A stretch of 64,000 nt of DNA from NCBI GenBank assembly GCA_029261795.1, contig JAJDAP010000064.1:1-64000 (forward strand), given 5' to 3'. The position numbers and the translations under genes are program-made. This stretch comes from Deltaproteobacteria bacterium (GTDB taxonomy: Bacteria; Myxococcota_A; UBA9160; UBA6930). Below the pieces are notes generated by a model. The model was given only the letters and a program-made list of their open reading frames with translations, ran no database searches and was not told the origin of the DNA. Each line of letters begins with the position of its first letter. The first letter of the stretch is position 1. Below are positions 41,359-50,493 of the stretch, one piece after another.

Positions 41359-42030
41359 TCAGGGCTGCTCGGGTGCCGGTTTTCTGCACGCACCGACGTG
41401 GTCCTGCTGGACCTTCGCCTTGCGCCGCTCGCAATCGTTGGAGTAGGTCACTCCGTTGCAACCGCAAACCGGCCAGTATTGGGTCGTGCACTGCCCAGGT
41501 TTGTCGACGCACACTCCTTGAAGGTCGACTGCTCCACAGTATCCGGGATCGAGGTCGCACCATCTCCCGCCACGGCACGCGCGGCCGTCGATGCCGCCGC
41601 AAGCCTCTGCAGGTGCAACACCACGCTTGGCGACTGGAGCCGAGAGGCAGTCTGCGAGCGATACGGTCTGTACGCCCCTACCGACCCCGTACACTCGGAC
41701 TCCCTCGACGTCGGCTTCGGGGAATCGCGTCCATGAATGTGATGCCTTGACTTCCGAGATGACCCACAACACGATGCCAGTCGGTCTCTTGGCCACGAGA
41801 TCGTATTCCCAAATCCCGTCCGGCGGAGGCTGGACATAGACACGGCGAAGCAGCTGTACGTCAGACCAACCGCTGCTGGGGACCAGACCAGTCACATCGA
41901 GTCGGAGGTTCGGTGGGCTGCTCTTCTCTAGAGAGCATTGAACCTCGACGACATCGCGAACGTGCTCGAGCGCAGCTGCGGCGTTTGGCATGAACAACAA
42001 CGTAAGCAACAAGGGTAGTACGGTTCGCAT
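41359..42030 (-). CDS. secreted protein with C-terminal Kazal-type domain
   Basis: The 223-residue protein has a signal peptide (MRTVLPLLLTLLFMPNAAAA). Next comes a beta-rich domain (LEHVRDVVEVQCSLEKS and onward to about 130), then a Cys-rich part. The last 45 residues, YWPVCGCNGVTYSNDCERRK, then KVQQDHVGAC, carry the Kazal pattern C-x-C-NGVTY-x-N-x-C. Kazal domains inhibit serine proteases; the bacterial versions are secreted and could block host, prey or self proteases. A second Cys cluster (CGGIDGRACRGGRWCDLDPG) precedes it. AAAGGA lies before the ATG at 42030. Uncommon cargo for a bacterial element. Confidence 0.82.
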   Translation of the reverse strand: MRTVLPLLLTLLFMPNAAAALEHVRDVVEVQCSLEKSSPPNLRLDVTGLVPSSGWSDVQLLRRVYVQPPPDGIWEYDLVAKRPTGIVLWVISEVKASHSWTRFPEADVEGVRVYGVGRGVQTVSLADCLSAPVAKRGVAPAEACGGIDGRACRGGRWCDLDPGYCGAVDLQGVCVDKPGQCTTQYWPVCGCNGVTYSNDCERRKAKVQQDHVGACRKPAPEQP

Positions 42031-42169
42031 AGAATTCCTTTCGTTAGTAGGCCAGCAACAACCTAGCATCTCCAGCTGTCCACGGATCACAGAAACAATG
42101 GCGAGAGGTACGCGGGGTGCAGAACTTCACGACCCCAGTCGACCCAAATGGGGTGCAATAAGATTCACT

Positions 42170-42322
42170 CACTTGTATCCGTATCGCCGTCTGCATAGCG
42201 TGCGATATGTCGAATAGCAGCCATAGAGTTCCAGCCGATCGATGTCGGCGTAGAGCTTGGCGAGCCGGTCGCGGACCGTGTCATCGGCGATCAGATCCGA
42301 AGGAGCTTCGCAGCCGACGTGA
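42170..42322 (-). pseudogene. acyl-CoA dehydrogenase C-terminal fragment (tentative)
   Basis: The minus frame reads SDLIADDTVRDRLAKLYADI, then DRLELYGCYSTYRTL and a stop. This resembles the helix 'xxDxxVRxRLAxLYxxxEALRLxGYRTL' of acyl-CoA dehydrogenases. The fragment is cut at its upstream side by an IS3-family end (42323). Too short for certainty. Confidence 0.4.
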
Positions 42323-42362
42323 CCTGACACCCAACGTAGGGCCGTTGGAAGTGAGAGATTCG
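42323..42362 (-). repeat. terminal sequence of the same IS3-family element as at 18.8 and 46.7 kb
   Basis: CTGACACCCAACGTAGGGCC and the following GTTGGAAGTGAGAGATTC match the IS end at 18,793-18,830 with a few changes. No transposase coding sequence remains, so this is a solo end or recombination scar. Confidence 0.65.
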
Positions 42363-42384
42363 TGCCCCTTGGGCGTCAGGAGCC

Positions 42385-43029
42385 TCAGTGGTTCTTGCGT
42401 CGCTGCTCGTCGTGTGGGCGATCCGGGAAGCAACCTGCAATTCTCTCGTGAGCCGAGTTCGAGGGGATATTGTGTCCCAGCTCCCAAGACCGAACTGTAT
42501 TCGTGTGGACGCCCAGCAGGAGACCAAGGTCTCGCTGCGAGAGACCCTTGGCGAGTCGAGCTGCTCGTAGACGCTCCCCAAAGGAATCCCCGGAATCAGG
42601 CTCAGCGGGTATTCCCAAGAACCTCCTGAGACGAGCCTCCGAAAGTGGCGTTGGCTTCCTTCGGCCCGATTCCCAAGCCTGCCAGCTAGACTCGTCCACC
42701 CCTGCTTCGTCGGCTGCCTTCTCCTGAGAGAATCCTCGCAGTTGTCGGAAACTGGCCATGTGCTCCTTGAGCGTCTCACACTCTCGCTTCGGGCCTGGGT
42801 CGTAACCGAGGTAGTCGACCGTCCGCCCACGTAGACCGATGGGTGGCACGGTCCGGTTCTTCTCCCAGTTGAGAATCGTCCAAGGACTCACCCCTAGTTT
42901 CTTCCCGAGATCCCCGTGGGTGAGACGCTCTTCGAGCCGCTTGGCCTTGATGTGATCTCCGAAGGTCTGAGGGCCATCCGGAAAGGGACCCGGAATCGGG
43001 CACTTACGGCTGACCCGCCTCGATGGCAA
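42385..43029 (-). CDS. triple helix-turn-helix (XRE-type) protein at the right end of element 1
   Basis: The 214-residue protein holds three successive HTH units: GDLGKKLGVSPWTILNWEKN (about 38-57), SQEKAADEAGVDESSWQAWE (about 100-119) and SQRDLGLLLGVHTNTVRSWE (about 164-183). A conserved KCPIPGPFPDGPQTFGDHIK leader comes first. The only in-frame start near the domain is a TTG at 43029, and an in-frame stop lies further upstream, so as integrated it lacks a normal start. The frame passes through the att half-site and would continue from the recombinase frame in the circular element. Related copies lie at 49.9, 61.5 and (fragment) 40.7 kb. Confidence 0.8.
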   Translation of the reverse strand: MPSRRVSRKCPIPGPFPDGPQTFGDHIKAKRLEERLTHGDLGKKLGVSPWTILNWEKNRTVPPIGLRGRTVDYLGYDPGPKRECETLKEHMASFRQLRGFSQEKAADEAGVDESSWQAWESGRRKPTPLSEARLRRFLGIPAEPDSGDSFGERLRAARLAKGLSQRDLGLLLGVHTNTVRSWELGHNIPSNSAHERIAGCFPDRPHDEQRRKNH

Positions 43030-43047
43030 GAAGGCAACGCATCCATG
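43024..43047. other. att half-site and core at the right end of element 1
   Basis: TGGCAAGAAGGCAACGCA followed by T and CCATG. The half-site mirrors TGTGTTGCCTTGTTGCCA at 8243-8260 (16 of 18 bases when reverse-complemented). What follows CCATG here (AGAACCTGCG) is not comM, so this end now borders a different segment. Confidence 0.75.
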
Positions 43048-43739
43048 AGAACCTGCGAGGTGGAAGAACTGGAAGCGGGCGGGGATCCACGCCGCTCATT
43101 GTTAGGTCGATTCGAACTCGCGCTTCGGGCAACTGAGGTGGCGATCAAGGTACGCAGTACCTCACGCGGGCCACGGCCGGGTAGTTCGAAGACGGAGTCC
43201 CATTTGGATGTTTGGCGCTAGCGACTGCTACGCAGAAAGTACCTCCGCATCGAAACTAGGTCCTCTGCGTCGAGTTGAGCGCACAGACCCAAATGCTAGG
43301 GCGCTCAATGCCCATGCGCAGGGCCGGTGGAAACCGGTTCGAGAGGCGCCGCATCGCGAGGAGTTGTCGAAGTCTCTTCGGACTGGAGCTGCCGGCTCTC
43401 CCTCGGTTGAAGTCCCTCTGATTGTGGCAGGCCCAGGTTCGCCGACTCGATCTACGCAGCGGGCCGCCGTGCCAACCACGCCTCCTGTTCTGGACGATCA
43501 ACGTGATGACTACGCCCGCTCGCTCCGCCAGTGACCCGAGCTCCGAAACCCGATCCCGATCTCAGCGGTCCAGCCCAATGGTGCGCCGCAGCGCGGATGC
43601 GCGCCGCCCGCGAAAACTCCTAGCCCAAATGGGTCAGAAGCTGTGCCCGGCTAGCTCTCCGCGAATTGCGCCGATCATTGAGCTACTCCGAGGTCGGGCG
43701 CCATGTTAGGGTCACGCCAACCGATTTGGAGGCCTGTCG
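43048..43739. other. gap between element 1 and the first secreted protein gene
   Basis: Nearly 700 bases. Short frames exist on both strands (for example 43208-43534), but none has consistent codon use, an RBS or a recognisable motif. If this were the left end of another element a recombinase would be expected; none is present, so that end appears deleted. The last 100 bases should include the promoter of the following gene. Confidence 0.4.
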
Positions 43740-46538
43740 ATGAGTCGAACTCGGATCGCCGCAGCCGTTGCTGTCATCACGCTCGTGGCAGCAGTACCCG
43801 GATATGGAAGTCCCCGATCGGAGATCGATGAATCCGATTCAGTCGTTTCGGCGATTTGGTTCGAGCCGAACCATGGGCAGGCTCCAGCATCTACCCGATT
43901 CATCGCGCGTACGGGGCAGGTCCAGTATCACTTCTCGGAGGCCGGTCCCGTGATCCTGGCCTGGGATCCGTCGACGGAAGAGTTCCGGCCGATCACCCTT
44001 GAGTTCGCAGGGGCGAACTCGCCAGCTGCTGTCAACTCCAGCGACAAGCGGGACGGCGCCAGCAACTACTACGGCTTGGGTAGTCGAGGTGGAATCCTTG
44101 GCGTGCCTCACTACGGCCGCGTGCGTTACGAGAGCCTACTCCCTGGAATCGCCGCTTCCTTCTACGGAGCCGGAGCCGACCTGGAGTACGACCTGGAGCT
44201 CGAACCGGGAGTCGATGTGAGAGCGGTCCGGCTCCGCTTCGCGGGCGCCGATGCGACGCAGCTCGTTGGCGACCATGTGGTCGTTCGAACAGGAGGGGTG
44301 GAGCTCACGCAGAAGGCGCCGGTCGTCTATCAAGTCGACAGCCATGGTATGAGGTCGCAGGTCGCCGCCGGCTATTCCCTTCGAGACGGATGGCTCTCCT
44401 TTGAGGTCGACGCCCAGGCAATCGACGAAACGAAGCGGCTCGTGATCGACCCGGTGATCGAGTTCTCTCAATATCTAGGCAGCAGCGACAAACATGACAC
44501 CCCCGCGCACCCAGGACTTGAGGTGGACGGCGATGGCAACGCGTTCGTACTCGGATACACCAAATCCACCAACTACATTCCGATCACTGGAGGTTCGACC
44601 CTCGCTGGCGCGCTGGACATCGTCCTGACGAAGGTAAGACCAGATGGCTCGATCGCGTACTCCACCTACATCGGTGGGCCGGCGGACGATGCGGGTCATG
44701 CCCTTACGACGGACTCGCTCGGGAACGCCTACCTGACCGGATTCACCAAGTCGTCCACAGGCTTCCCTCACGATTACGATCTGCGTTCTACAGCGGCGTG
44801 CACCCGGCCCGGCGGCTGCAATCCGGCTGACCTCTACATGACGAAGCTGGACCCATCGGGCGTGATCGTGTTGTCGACGCTCATGGGCGGGGCGGATCGC
44901 GAAGAGGGCCAAGGAATCGTCATCGGGCCGGGTGGAGATATCTTCCTCACCGGAATCACAACCTCGGTCGACTTGCCGACTGGCAGTCCGTCCGGAAGTC
45001 CCTACCAGGATGTGTCTTTGGCGGGGTTCACCGGCGCCGGCTTCGTCATCAGGCTATCCGCGGGCGGTGATCAGCTCGTGTACTCGACGTATCTCTCCGG
45101 CAGTGGCGTGACGGTCGGAACAGGGATCGCCGTCGATCCAGCTGGGAACGCGTTCGTGGCTGGGCAGACATTCGCAGCTGACTTCGTCGCCGGCGTGACC
45201 GCTCCGTCACCACTTCAGGCATCGTACGGCGGAGAAGGCGACGCGTTCGTGACTGGCCTCAACGCGACGGGGTCCGCGCTCATCTTCTCGACCTTCTGGG
45301 GCGGCGCTGGCCACGACTCCGCAAGGGACGTTGTCCTCGATTCGTCGGGGAACGTTGTCGTGGTAGGAGAAACGAAGTCAGCACTGCTGCCCCAACGAGA
45401 CGCGGTGAAGACGCTCACGCCGGCGGAAATCCTGCCCAATGACCGCATTCCCCAGGACGGTTGGGTCACGGTCTTCTTGCCGGACGGAACCGACTATCTT
45501 ACGTCAAGCTTCATCGGGGGAGCCAAGTCGGAGTGGATCTATGCGGTCGACGCGGACGCCTCGGGCAACCTCTACCTGGGGGGACAAACCTCGTCCACGA
45601 ACTTCCCCGATCCGAGTACAAATTTTCCGGTCGTCGATCAGATTCCAGGATCCTCTGCAACCACCCAGGAGAATGCGGAAGCGTTTGCAGTCAAGCTCGG
45701 CCCCCTTGGGAAGTCGGTGGTGTACGCGACACTGATCGGCGGAAGCCTCGGAGAGATCGGGCTTGGGATCGCGTCCAATGACGCCGGCTCGACGTGGCTC
45801 TCCGGCACTACCGCATCGCCCGATTTCCCAGGTGCCGTGACGGCGTGCCAGGGGGCGTGTCAGGGTCTCTCTGACATCTTTGTCGTAAAGATCGCTGACG
45901 GCGGCGCGCCGGACATCTTTGTTGCGCCCGATCCCGTCGATTTTGGCTCCGTCGCCCTCCCGGGCTCCTCGGACCTACTCCTCACGATCTCCAACCTTGG
46001 CCCGTTGGATCTCGAGATTACTGACATCCAGCTCAACGACTTGACCAACGCGTTCTCGATCTCAGGGGCCACGGCAGCGACGATTCCACCGGATGGCTCC
46101 ATTGACATCTCTCTGACCTTCGCCCCGACCAGCTTCACTCCATTCAGCGGAATCGTGACTATCGCTAGCGACGATCCCGATGAGAGTCTGCTCTCGATCG
46201 TGTTGTTCGGGACCGGCGCCGGGTCGGAGGACCCGCCACTCGACCAGATCGCGACGATCCTCGACTTCATTGACAGCTCGGTGGTTGACGGATCGCTCCA
46301 AGGCTCCGGGCCGAACTCAAATTCCGCTGCCAACCGCTTGGCCGCGCTGATCAATCAGATCGAAGCCGCCGGGGATCTGATCTCAGCTGGGATGACAGCC
46401 GAAGGCTGCGATCAACTGGTCGATGTTCTCAACAGGACCGATGGTGTACATCCACCACCTGACTTCGTCGGGGGCGATGCTGCCACCGTGCTGTTCCTGC
46501 TGGTCGACAATCTGATTGTTCAGGAGTGCTCACCATAA
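43740..46538 (+). CDS. large secreted beta-propeller (SBBP-repeat) protein with choice-of-anchor and helical tail
   Basis: The 932-residue protein has a signal peptide (MSRTRIAAAVAVITLVAAVP) and an N-terminal domain (FEPNHGQAPASTRFIARTGQ ... LLPGIAASFYGAG, about 40-230) usual for SBBP-repeat proteins. Several SBBP repeats follow (DGDGNAFVLGYTKSTNYIP; DSLGNAYLTGFTKSSTGFP; DPAGNAFVAGQTFAADF; ASGNLYLGGQTSSTNFP). A choice-of-anchor D-like Ig domain (about 725-835: VDFGSVALPGSSDLLLTISN, ISLTFAPTSFTPF) and a helical C-terminal module (about 840-932) complete it. It is presumably surface-exposed and adhesive. The last ~200 residues are homologous to the end of the protein at 47199. Confidence 0.85.
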   Translation: MSRTRIAAAVAVITLVAAVPGYGSPRSEIDESDSVVSAIWFEPNHGQAPASTRFIARTGQVQYHFSEAGPVILAWDPSTEEFRPITLEFAGANSPAAVNSSDKRDGASNYYGLGSRGGILGVPHYGRVRYESLLPGIAASFYGAGADLEYDLELEPGVDVRAVRLRFAGADATQLVGDHVVVRTGGVELTQKAPVVYQVDSHGMRSQVAAGYSLRDGWLSFEVDAQAIDETKRLVIDPVIEFSQYLGSSDKHDTPAHPGLEVDGDGNAFVLGYTKSTNYIPITGGSTLAGALDIVLTKVRPDGSIAYSTYIGGPADDAGHALTTDSLGNAYLTGFTKSSTGFPHDYDLRSTAACTRPGGCNPADLYMTKLDPSGVIVLSTLMGGADREEGQGIVIGPGGDIFLTGITTSVDLPTGSPSGSPYQDVSLAGFTGAGFVIRLSAGGDQLVYSTYLSGSGVTVGTGIAVDPAGNAFVAGQTFAADFVAGVTAPSPLQASYGGEGDAFVTGLNATGSALIFSTFWGGAGHDSARDVVLDSSGNVVVVGETKSALLPQRDAVKTLTPAEILPNDRIPQDGWVTVFLPDGTDYLTSSFIGGAKSEWIYAVDADASGNLYLGGQTSSTNFPDPSTNFPVVDQIPGSSATTQENAEAFAVKLGPLGKSVVYATLIGGSLGEIGLGIASNDAGSTWLSGTTASPDFPGAVTACQGACQGLSDIFVVKIADGGAPDIFVAPDPVDFGSVALPGSSDLLLTISNLGPLDLEITDIQLNDLTNAFSISGATAATIPPDGSIDISLTFAPTSFTPFSGIVTIASDDPDESLLSIVLFGTGAGSEDPPLDQIATILDFIDSSVVDGSLQGSGPNSNSAANRLAALINQIEAAGDLISAGMTAEGCDQLVDVLNRTDGVHPPPDFVGGDAATVLFLLVDNLIVQECSP

Positions 46539-46661
46539 TCAACAGCAGCGTTCCAGTCATTGCAACTCCCTTCGCCGGTAGCGTCCCCAAGTTCGGCCAC
46601 GGGCGAGACGTTAGGGAGGCCTAAGTGAAGATGACAGTCTGCTTCGCCAGACTAACGCTCG
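46539..46661. other. short spacer before the IS3 remnant
   Basis: No gene or clear terminator is visible in the 120 bases following the propeller protein. Confidence 0.3.
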
Positions 46662-46740
46662 CTGTGCCCGAGGAGTACGCGCACCAAGCCGCTTAACCGG
46701 AGAATCTCTCATTTCGAATGACCCTACGTTGGGGGTCAGG
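46662..46740 (+). pseudogene. IS3-family OrfB extreme C-terminus with IS end
   Basis: The plus frame reads PEEYAHQAA and a stop, followed by CCGGAGAATCTCTCA and the terminal bases to GGGTCAGG, matching the IS remnant at 18,793-18,850 in opposite orientation. Only the last few codons and the inverted repeat survive. Confidence 0.7.
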
Positions 46741-47198
46741 TCCGTCAGTCCGCGTCGTCGCTCGGTGCACGAAGCGAGAGGTTGCAGCCAGCGCTGACTC
46801 GTGGGAACCAGAGTAGGCAGCGGTGGCGAGCGGAGGCTTTGCGATGGTCGGGTGGTTAGTTCAGGTGAGGATGGCGACGTGCTCCGCCTGGCGCTCGACG
46901 AACTCGCGGCAGAGACCGAAGGGAAGCCGCCGCAACCTCGAGGTGCTGTGGTGCTTGTCCGCCTCAAGCGGGGGTTCCTCGACCAGAGGAAAGAGGTGCC
47001 GTGGGCCAAGAGCAAGGCGGGAGGACGCGTACTTTAGTCCTAGGTGGACAGGGTCTTCGTCCCGAGGTCCACTCGAGCACCCATCGGGTGCATCCGCGGC
47101 ACCGACGAACGCGAGGCGATCCTCCCGATACGGTGTGAACTCTTTCACACTGTTCCGCAGCCCGCGGTCGTATGCTGGTTGATTCGGAGGAATGGCAC
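46741..47198. other. gap upstream of the second secreted protein
   Basis: About 460 bases with short overlapping frames on both strands, none convincing. The plus frame 46801-47037 has some coding character (DVLRLALDELAAETEG) but no RBS or family. GGAGG at 47186-47190 is the ribosome site of the next gene. Confidence 0.35.
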
Positions 47199-49109
47199 AT
47201 GGACCTGTCGATTCGTATCTCAACGCACTTCCGTCCGCTGCAGTTGGCTGAGGGGGTCGCGCTGGCGGTGGCGCTAGCCTCGGCGGCAGTTCTCTTCGGC
47301 GAGCTCCCGGCTTCCGCGGCCCCGATCGATTTCGTGCGCGTCGTAGATACGAACACAACGATCCCAGGCACAAGCGGGACGTTCAATCTCTTCGGAGGCC
47401 CCACGATTAGCAACACCTCCTCCGATGTGATCGGCTTCGAGGGTGCGGGCTCAACGACCAATGGCGTCTACCGTTCAGATGCGGGAGTGACTACCACGAT
47501 CGTGGACTCCAACGACCAGATCCCGGGAGGAACCCACAAATTTGCCGTTCACGGAGCTGGACCGTGGATCGATGGACCGGACTCCGTTTTCGCCGGAAGG
47601 GATCGGGTGGTGGGTCCGACCGACGCCGGAATTTTCGCTGTCACGAACGGCACACTGTCAGCGGTGGTTCTCGCGACTGACACGACGCCTGCGGGCAGCC
47701 CGTACATCGGTTTCGTGGACCGACCCTCCCTCGATGGCGGGCTCGTCGTCTTCGGGGCGACCTCGGGAAGTCCAGGGAACCCAGATCCCGGGATCTATGG
47801 CGCGACGGCAGGGCAGCCAAACTCTGTGTTCTTGGTCGCTGATGAGGGGACCGACATTCCCGATGGTAGTGGCAACAAGTACTTGGAATTCTCGTTGCGT
47901 CCGGTCGGCGCCGACAACACCATTGCATTCCGTGGGCTCGGTCCCATGAGTGATGGCGTCTACACCTACGACGTGCCATCGGCCGAGCTGAGTATCGTGG
48001 CCGACACGGCCACTCCGGTTCCGGACGCGTACGGGTCCGACGGAATGGACACATTCGCCGCGTTCGGACAAGCCACGACCGACGCTGGCGACGTGGTGTT
48101 CATCGCTTCGGCACCAACCGGGGGACCCGGAATCTACGCGAAGATAGACGGCACGCTCAGACTCGTGGTGGACACCAACACCAAGGTTCCGGGCGGCGTT
48201 CCAACCACAACCTTCCTCAACCTAGACAGCGGCCTCTTCGCGATCGATGACGGCGAAGTCCTGTTCCTCGCCAACGACACCAGCGGCGGGCGGGCCGCCT
48301 ACCTGTACCGAAATCGGAAGATAGCTCGGGTCCTCGGAGTGGGCGATTTCCTCGACGGCGAGTTCGTTCTCGACATGGTCGTTCGCCCTGGGGGGCTCCG
48401 GGAGTCGACGGCCGCGGTGAGGGTGACGTTCGCGAGCTCGACAGCAATCTATCTCGTCACCGTCCCAAATCCAGAACCAGATATTGTCGTGTCACCCTTC
48501 TCACTTGACTTCGGAGACGTGGAACTTCCGGGTTCGAATGCGCTCATGGTGTCGATCTCGAATGTTGGAGCGCTGGATCTCGAGGTGATGAATATCGACT
48601 TCCAGATGGGGAGTAGTGGAGCATTCGCGTCCACCTCCGTGCCCAGCCCGGTCGTGGTACTAGCGCCAGGAGCATCCGCCGACGTTGGAATCACCTTCAC
48701 ACCAACCACCCTTGGCGTGTTCTCTGGCACTCTAGAGATCGGCAGCGATGACCCGGACGAAAGTCTTGTCGTAGTGGATCTCGTCGGGACCGGTGTGGTG
48801 TCCGATGACCCGCCCTCACAGCAAATCATGGACATCCTGAACTTCATCGACGATTCGGTTGCGGCAGGAACACTTGAGGGGAGCGGTCCCGGTAGTTCCG
48901 GTACGGGTCGCCTGAACGCACTGAAGAACCAAATTGAGGCCGCGGGCGATCTCTTCGGCGATGGACTCGTCGCCGAAGGCTGTGATCAGCTTCTGGATGC
49001 GCTGGAACGCACAGACGGGGAGTTTCCACCGCCGGACTTTGTTGAGGGACATGTCGCCGCCGAGCTGGAGTTGCTGATCGAGATTCTTCTCGACCAGGAA
49101 TGCAGTTGA
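47199..49109 (+). CDS. secreted protein with repeated beta domain, choice-of-anchor and shared helical tail
   Basis: The 636-residue protein has a signal peptide (AEGVALAVALASAAVLFGEL then PASAAP). About 400 residues of repeats follow, in which VVDTNTTIPGTSGTF, IVDSNDQIPGGTHKF and VVDTNTKVPGGVPTTTF recur, as in DUF7453-like propeller proteins. A choice-of-anchor D-like Ig domain (LDFGDVELPGSNALMVSISN ... VGITFTPTTLGVFSG) and a C-terminal helical module (DILNFIDDSVAAGTLEGSGP ... NALKNQIEAAGDLFGDGLVA) finish it. GGAGG 8 bases before the ATG at 47199 sets the start. The C-terminal ~200 residues match the protein at 43740, while the N-terminal parts are unrelated: a shared export or anchoring module on two different heads. 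Confidence 0.82.
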   Translation: MDLSIRISTHFRPLQLAEGVALAVALASAAVLFGELPASAAPIDFVRVVDTNTTIPGTSGTFNLFGGPTISNTSSDVIGFEGAGSTTNGVYRSDAGVTTTIVDSNDQIPGGTHKFAVHGAGPWIDGPDSVFAGRDRVVGPTDAGIFAVTNGTLSAVVLATDTTPAGSPYIGFVDRPSLDGGLVVFGATSGSPGNPDPGIYGATAGQPNSVFLVADEGTDIPDGSGNKYLEFSLRPVGADNTIAFRGLGPMSDGVYTYDVPSAELSIVADTATPVPDAYGSDGMDTFAAFGQATTDAGDVVFIASAPTGGPGIYAKIDGTLRLVVDTNTKVPGGVPTTTFLNLDSGLFAIDDGEVLFLANDTSGGRAAYLYRNRKIARVLGVGDFLDGEFVLDMVVRPGGLRESTAAVRVTFASSTAIYLVTVPNPEPDIVVSPFSLDFGDVELPGSNALMVSISNVGALDLEVMNIDFQMGSSGAFASTSVPSPVVVLAPGASADVGITFTPTTLGVFSGTLEIGSDDPDESLVVVDLVGTGVVSDDPPSQQIMDILNFIDDSVAAGTLEGSGPGSSGTGRLNALKNQIEAAGDLFGDGLVAEGCDQLLDALERTDGEFPPPDFVEGHVAAELELLIEILLDQECS

Positions 49110-49875
49110 GACCGTCGTCCCCAGCCCCGCATGGCCATATTTCACTTTCAGCCAATCAGACCGGTCCACCCGTCGTCGCCGCAACGCGAAAGAGTTCCGA
49201 GACTTCACGTGCTGGAAAGCCGTAGCCGAGGGGCTCGCAAGGGGTCTCGGCAAGCTTGAGTGTGGTCTCTAGCGATGTTAGTCCAGAAACATTCGAAGCC
49301 GCCTCAAACCAACGCCTCTGAGTGTCTAGGAAACTGGGGGAAGTCCACTGAGGGTCTGCCCCTGTCCACGACAGCAAGGAAGTCATCCTCAGCTGGCTTC
49401 CGCGGACGCTGGATCCGGCGATATCCAGCTCCCGTCAGGAAACGCGTTCAAGCTTCCAACGGACCGGATCGCCTCTCTCGGATTTGGGGATTCAAAGACC
49501 TGCCTTCCCCTCCAGGTGTCGGACTGTCTTGCGACCATCGGTCGAGTCGTAGTGACTGATTGCAAGAACCCCGCATCCCACCGGGCTGCGCAGTTTCAAC
49601 CCGTGCTGCAGAGCTTGTTCGAGTGTCGGAGTGGAGACGGTTTCCCGTTTGCCATCGGGCCGCTCTCGTGGCAGCCGCACGCGTTCGGAGCCCTATCAGG
49701 TTTGGGGTTCCCGCCCGGGAGGTGATCTCTGGAACTGCGGGTCGGAATAGCAGTAGGTGAGAAGTACCTCGGCTGCGTGAGGTCTCATGCAGCCGTCGGA
49801 CCATTGCCCGGCCCGACGGCGGACACGATCACGGTCTGGCGAGTACGGGATACGTAGGTACGGTCGGAGTCTCCA
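49110..49875. other. gap between the secreted protein and HTH copy 2
   Basis: About 770 bases. The only stretch with coding character is a minus-strand frame at 49492-49680 (listed separately). The rest shows no repeats, hairpins or motifs that I can support. Confidence 0.4.
49492..49680 (-). CDS. possible small protein, 62 residues
   Basis: The frame from a GTG at 49680 reads RERPDGKRETVSTPTLEQAL, QHGLKLRSPVGCGVLAISHY and DSTDGRKTVRHLEGKAGL. The composition is protein-like, but there is no RBS, no partner and no family I recognise; it may be a gene fragment. Confidence 0.3.
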   Translation of the reverse strand: MRLPRERPDGKRETVSTPTLEQALQHGLKLRSPVGCGVLAISHYDSTDGRKTVRHLEGKAGL

Positions 49876-50484
49876 TCAAGGCGCGTCCAGCTCCGGAAAG
49901 AGACCGACGAGCTGTCGAAGACGAATGGTGGACGGCTCATGGCGACCGGCCTCCCAGGCACAGACTTGGGTCGCTTGCGCTTCGAGAATCAGTCCTACTT
50001 CCTTTTGCGTAAGCCCCGCCGCGAGGCGAGCCGCCCGAAGCTGAGCTGAAAAAGACCCAGCTGGATCTGGAGTCGCCGGGAGACCAAGGAACGCCCTGAG
50101 TCGAGCGTCCGAGAGTGGCATTGGCTTCTTCCGCCCTGACTCCCATGACTGCCAGGTTGTTTCGTCGATCCCGGCCTGGAGGGCCGCCTTTTCCTGAGAC
50201 AGCCCACCCATCCGTCGATACTCCGCCATGTGCTCTGCGAGAGTTTCTGATTGCGACATTTGCTCAGGGTCGAAGCCGAGGAGGGCGACTATCCGCCCGT
50301 AGAAGTCGATCCGTGGTCTGGAATTTCCGTTCTCCCAGTTCAGAACAGTCCATTGATTCACGCCCAGCTTCTTCCCAAGCTGGGCGTGAGTGAGCCCCTC
50401 TTCCAGCCGCTTCATCTTGATGTGATCGCCAAAGCTTTGGGGGCCATCCGGAAAGGGACCGGGAATCAAGCACTTACGGCTCAC
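49876..50484 (-). CDS. triple helix-turn-helix (XRE-type) protein, copy 2, beside the comM 3' end
   Basis: From a GTG at 50484 the product (202 residues) starts with SRKCLIPGPFPDGPQSFGDH and has three HTH units: AQLGKKLGVNQWTVLNWENG, SQEKAALQAGIDETTWQSWE and TQKEVGLILEAQATQVCAWE. It is a full-length paralogue of the protein at 42.4 kb. The frame stays open upstream through the att core into antisense comM, where an ATG at 50574 would add 30 residues. In the circular element the upstream frame would be the recombinase. Likely role: DNA binding at att or repression of the recombinase; inferred from position only. Confidence 0.82.
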   Translation of the reverse strand: MSRKCLIPGPFPDGPQSFGDHIKMKRLEEGLTHAQLGKKLGVNQWTVLNWENGNSRPRIDFYGRIVALLGFDPEQMSQSETLAEHMAEYRRMGGLSQEKAALQAGIDETTWQSWESGRKKPMPLSDARLRAFLGLPATPDPAGSFSAQLRAARLAAGLTQKEVGLILEAQATQVCAWEAGRHEPSTIRLRQLVGLFPELDAP

Positions 50485-50493
50485 ACGTCTCGA

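Noticed and set aside
40483..41736. Plus-strand frame of 417 codons
   Set aside because: It runs opposite an HTH remnant and the Kazal gene, crosses unrelated segments and has no protein-like pattern.
43208..43534. Plus-strand frame of 108 codons
   Set aside because: No ribosome site, no homology pattern and comparable frames on the other strand; treated as non-coding.
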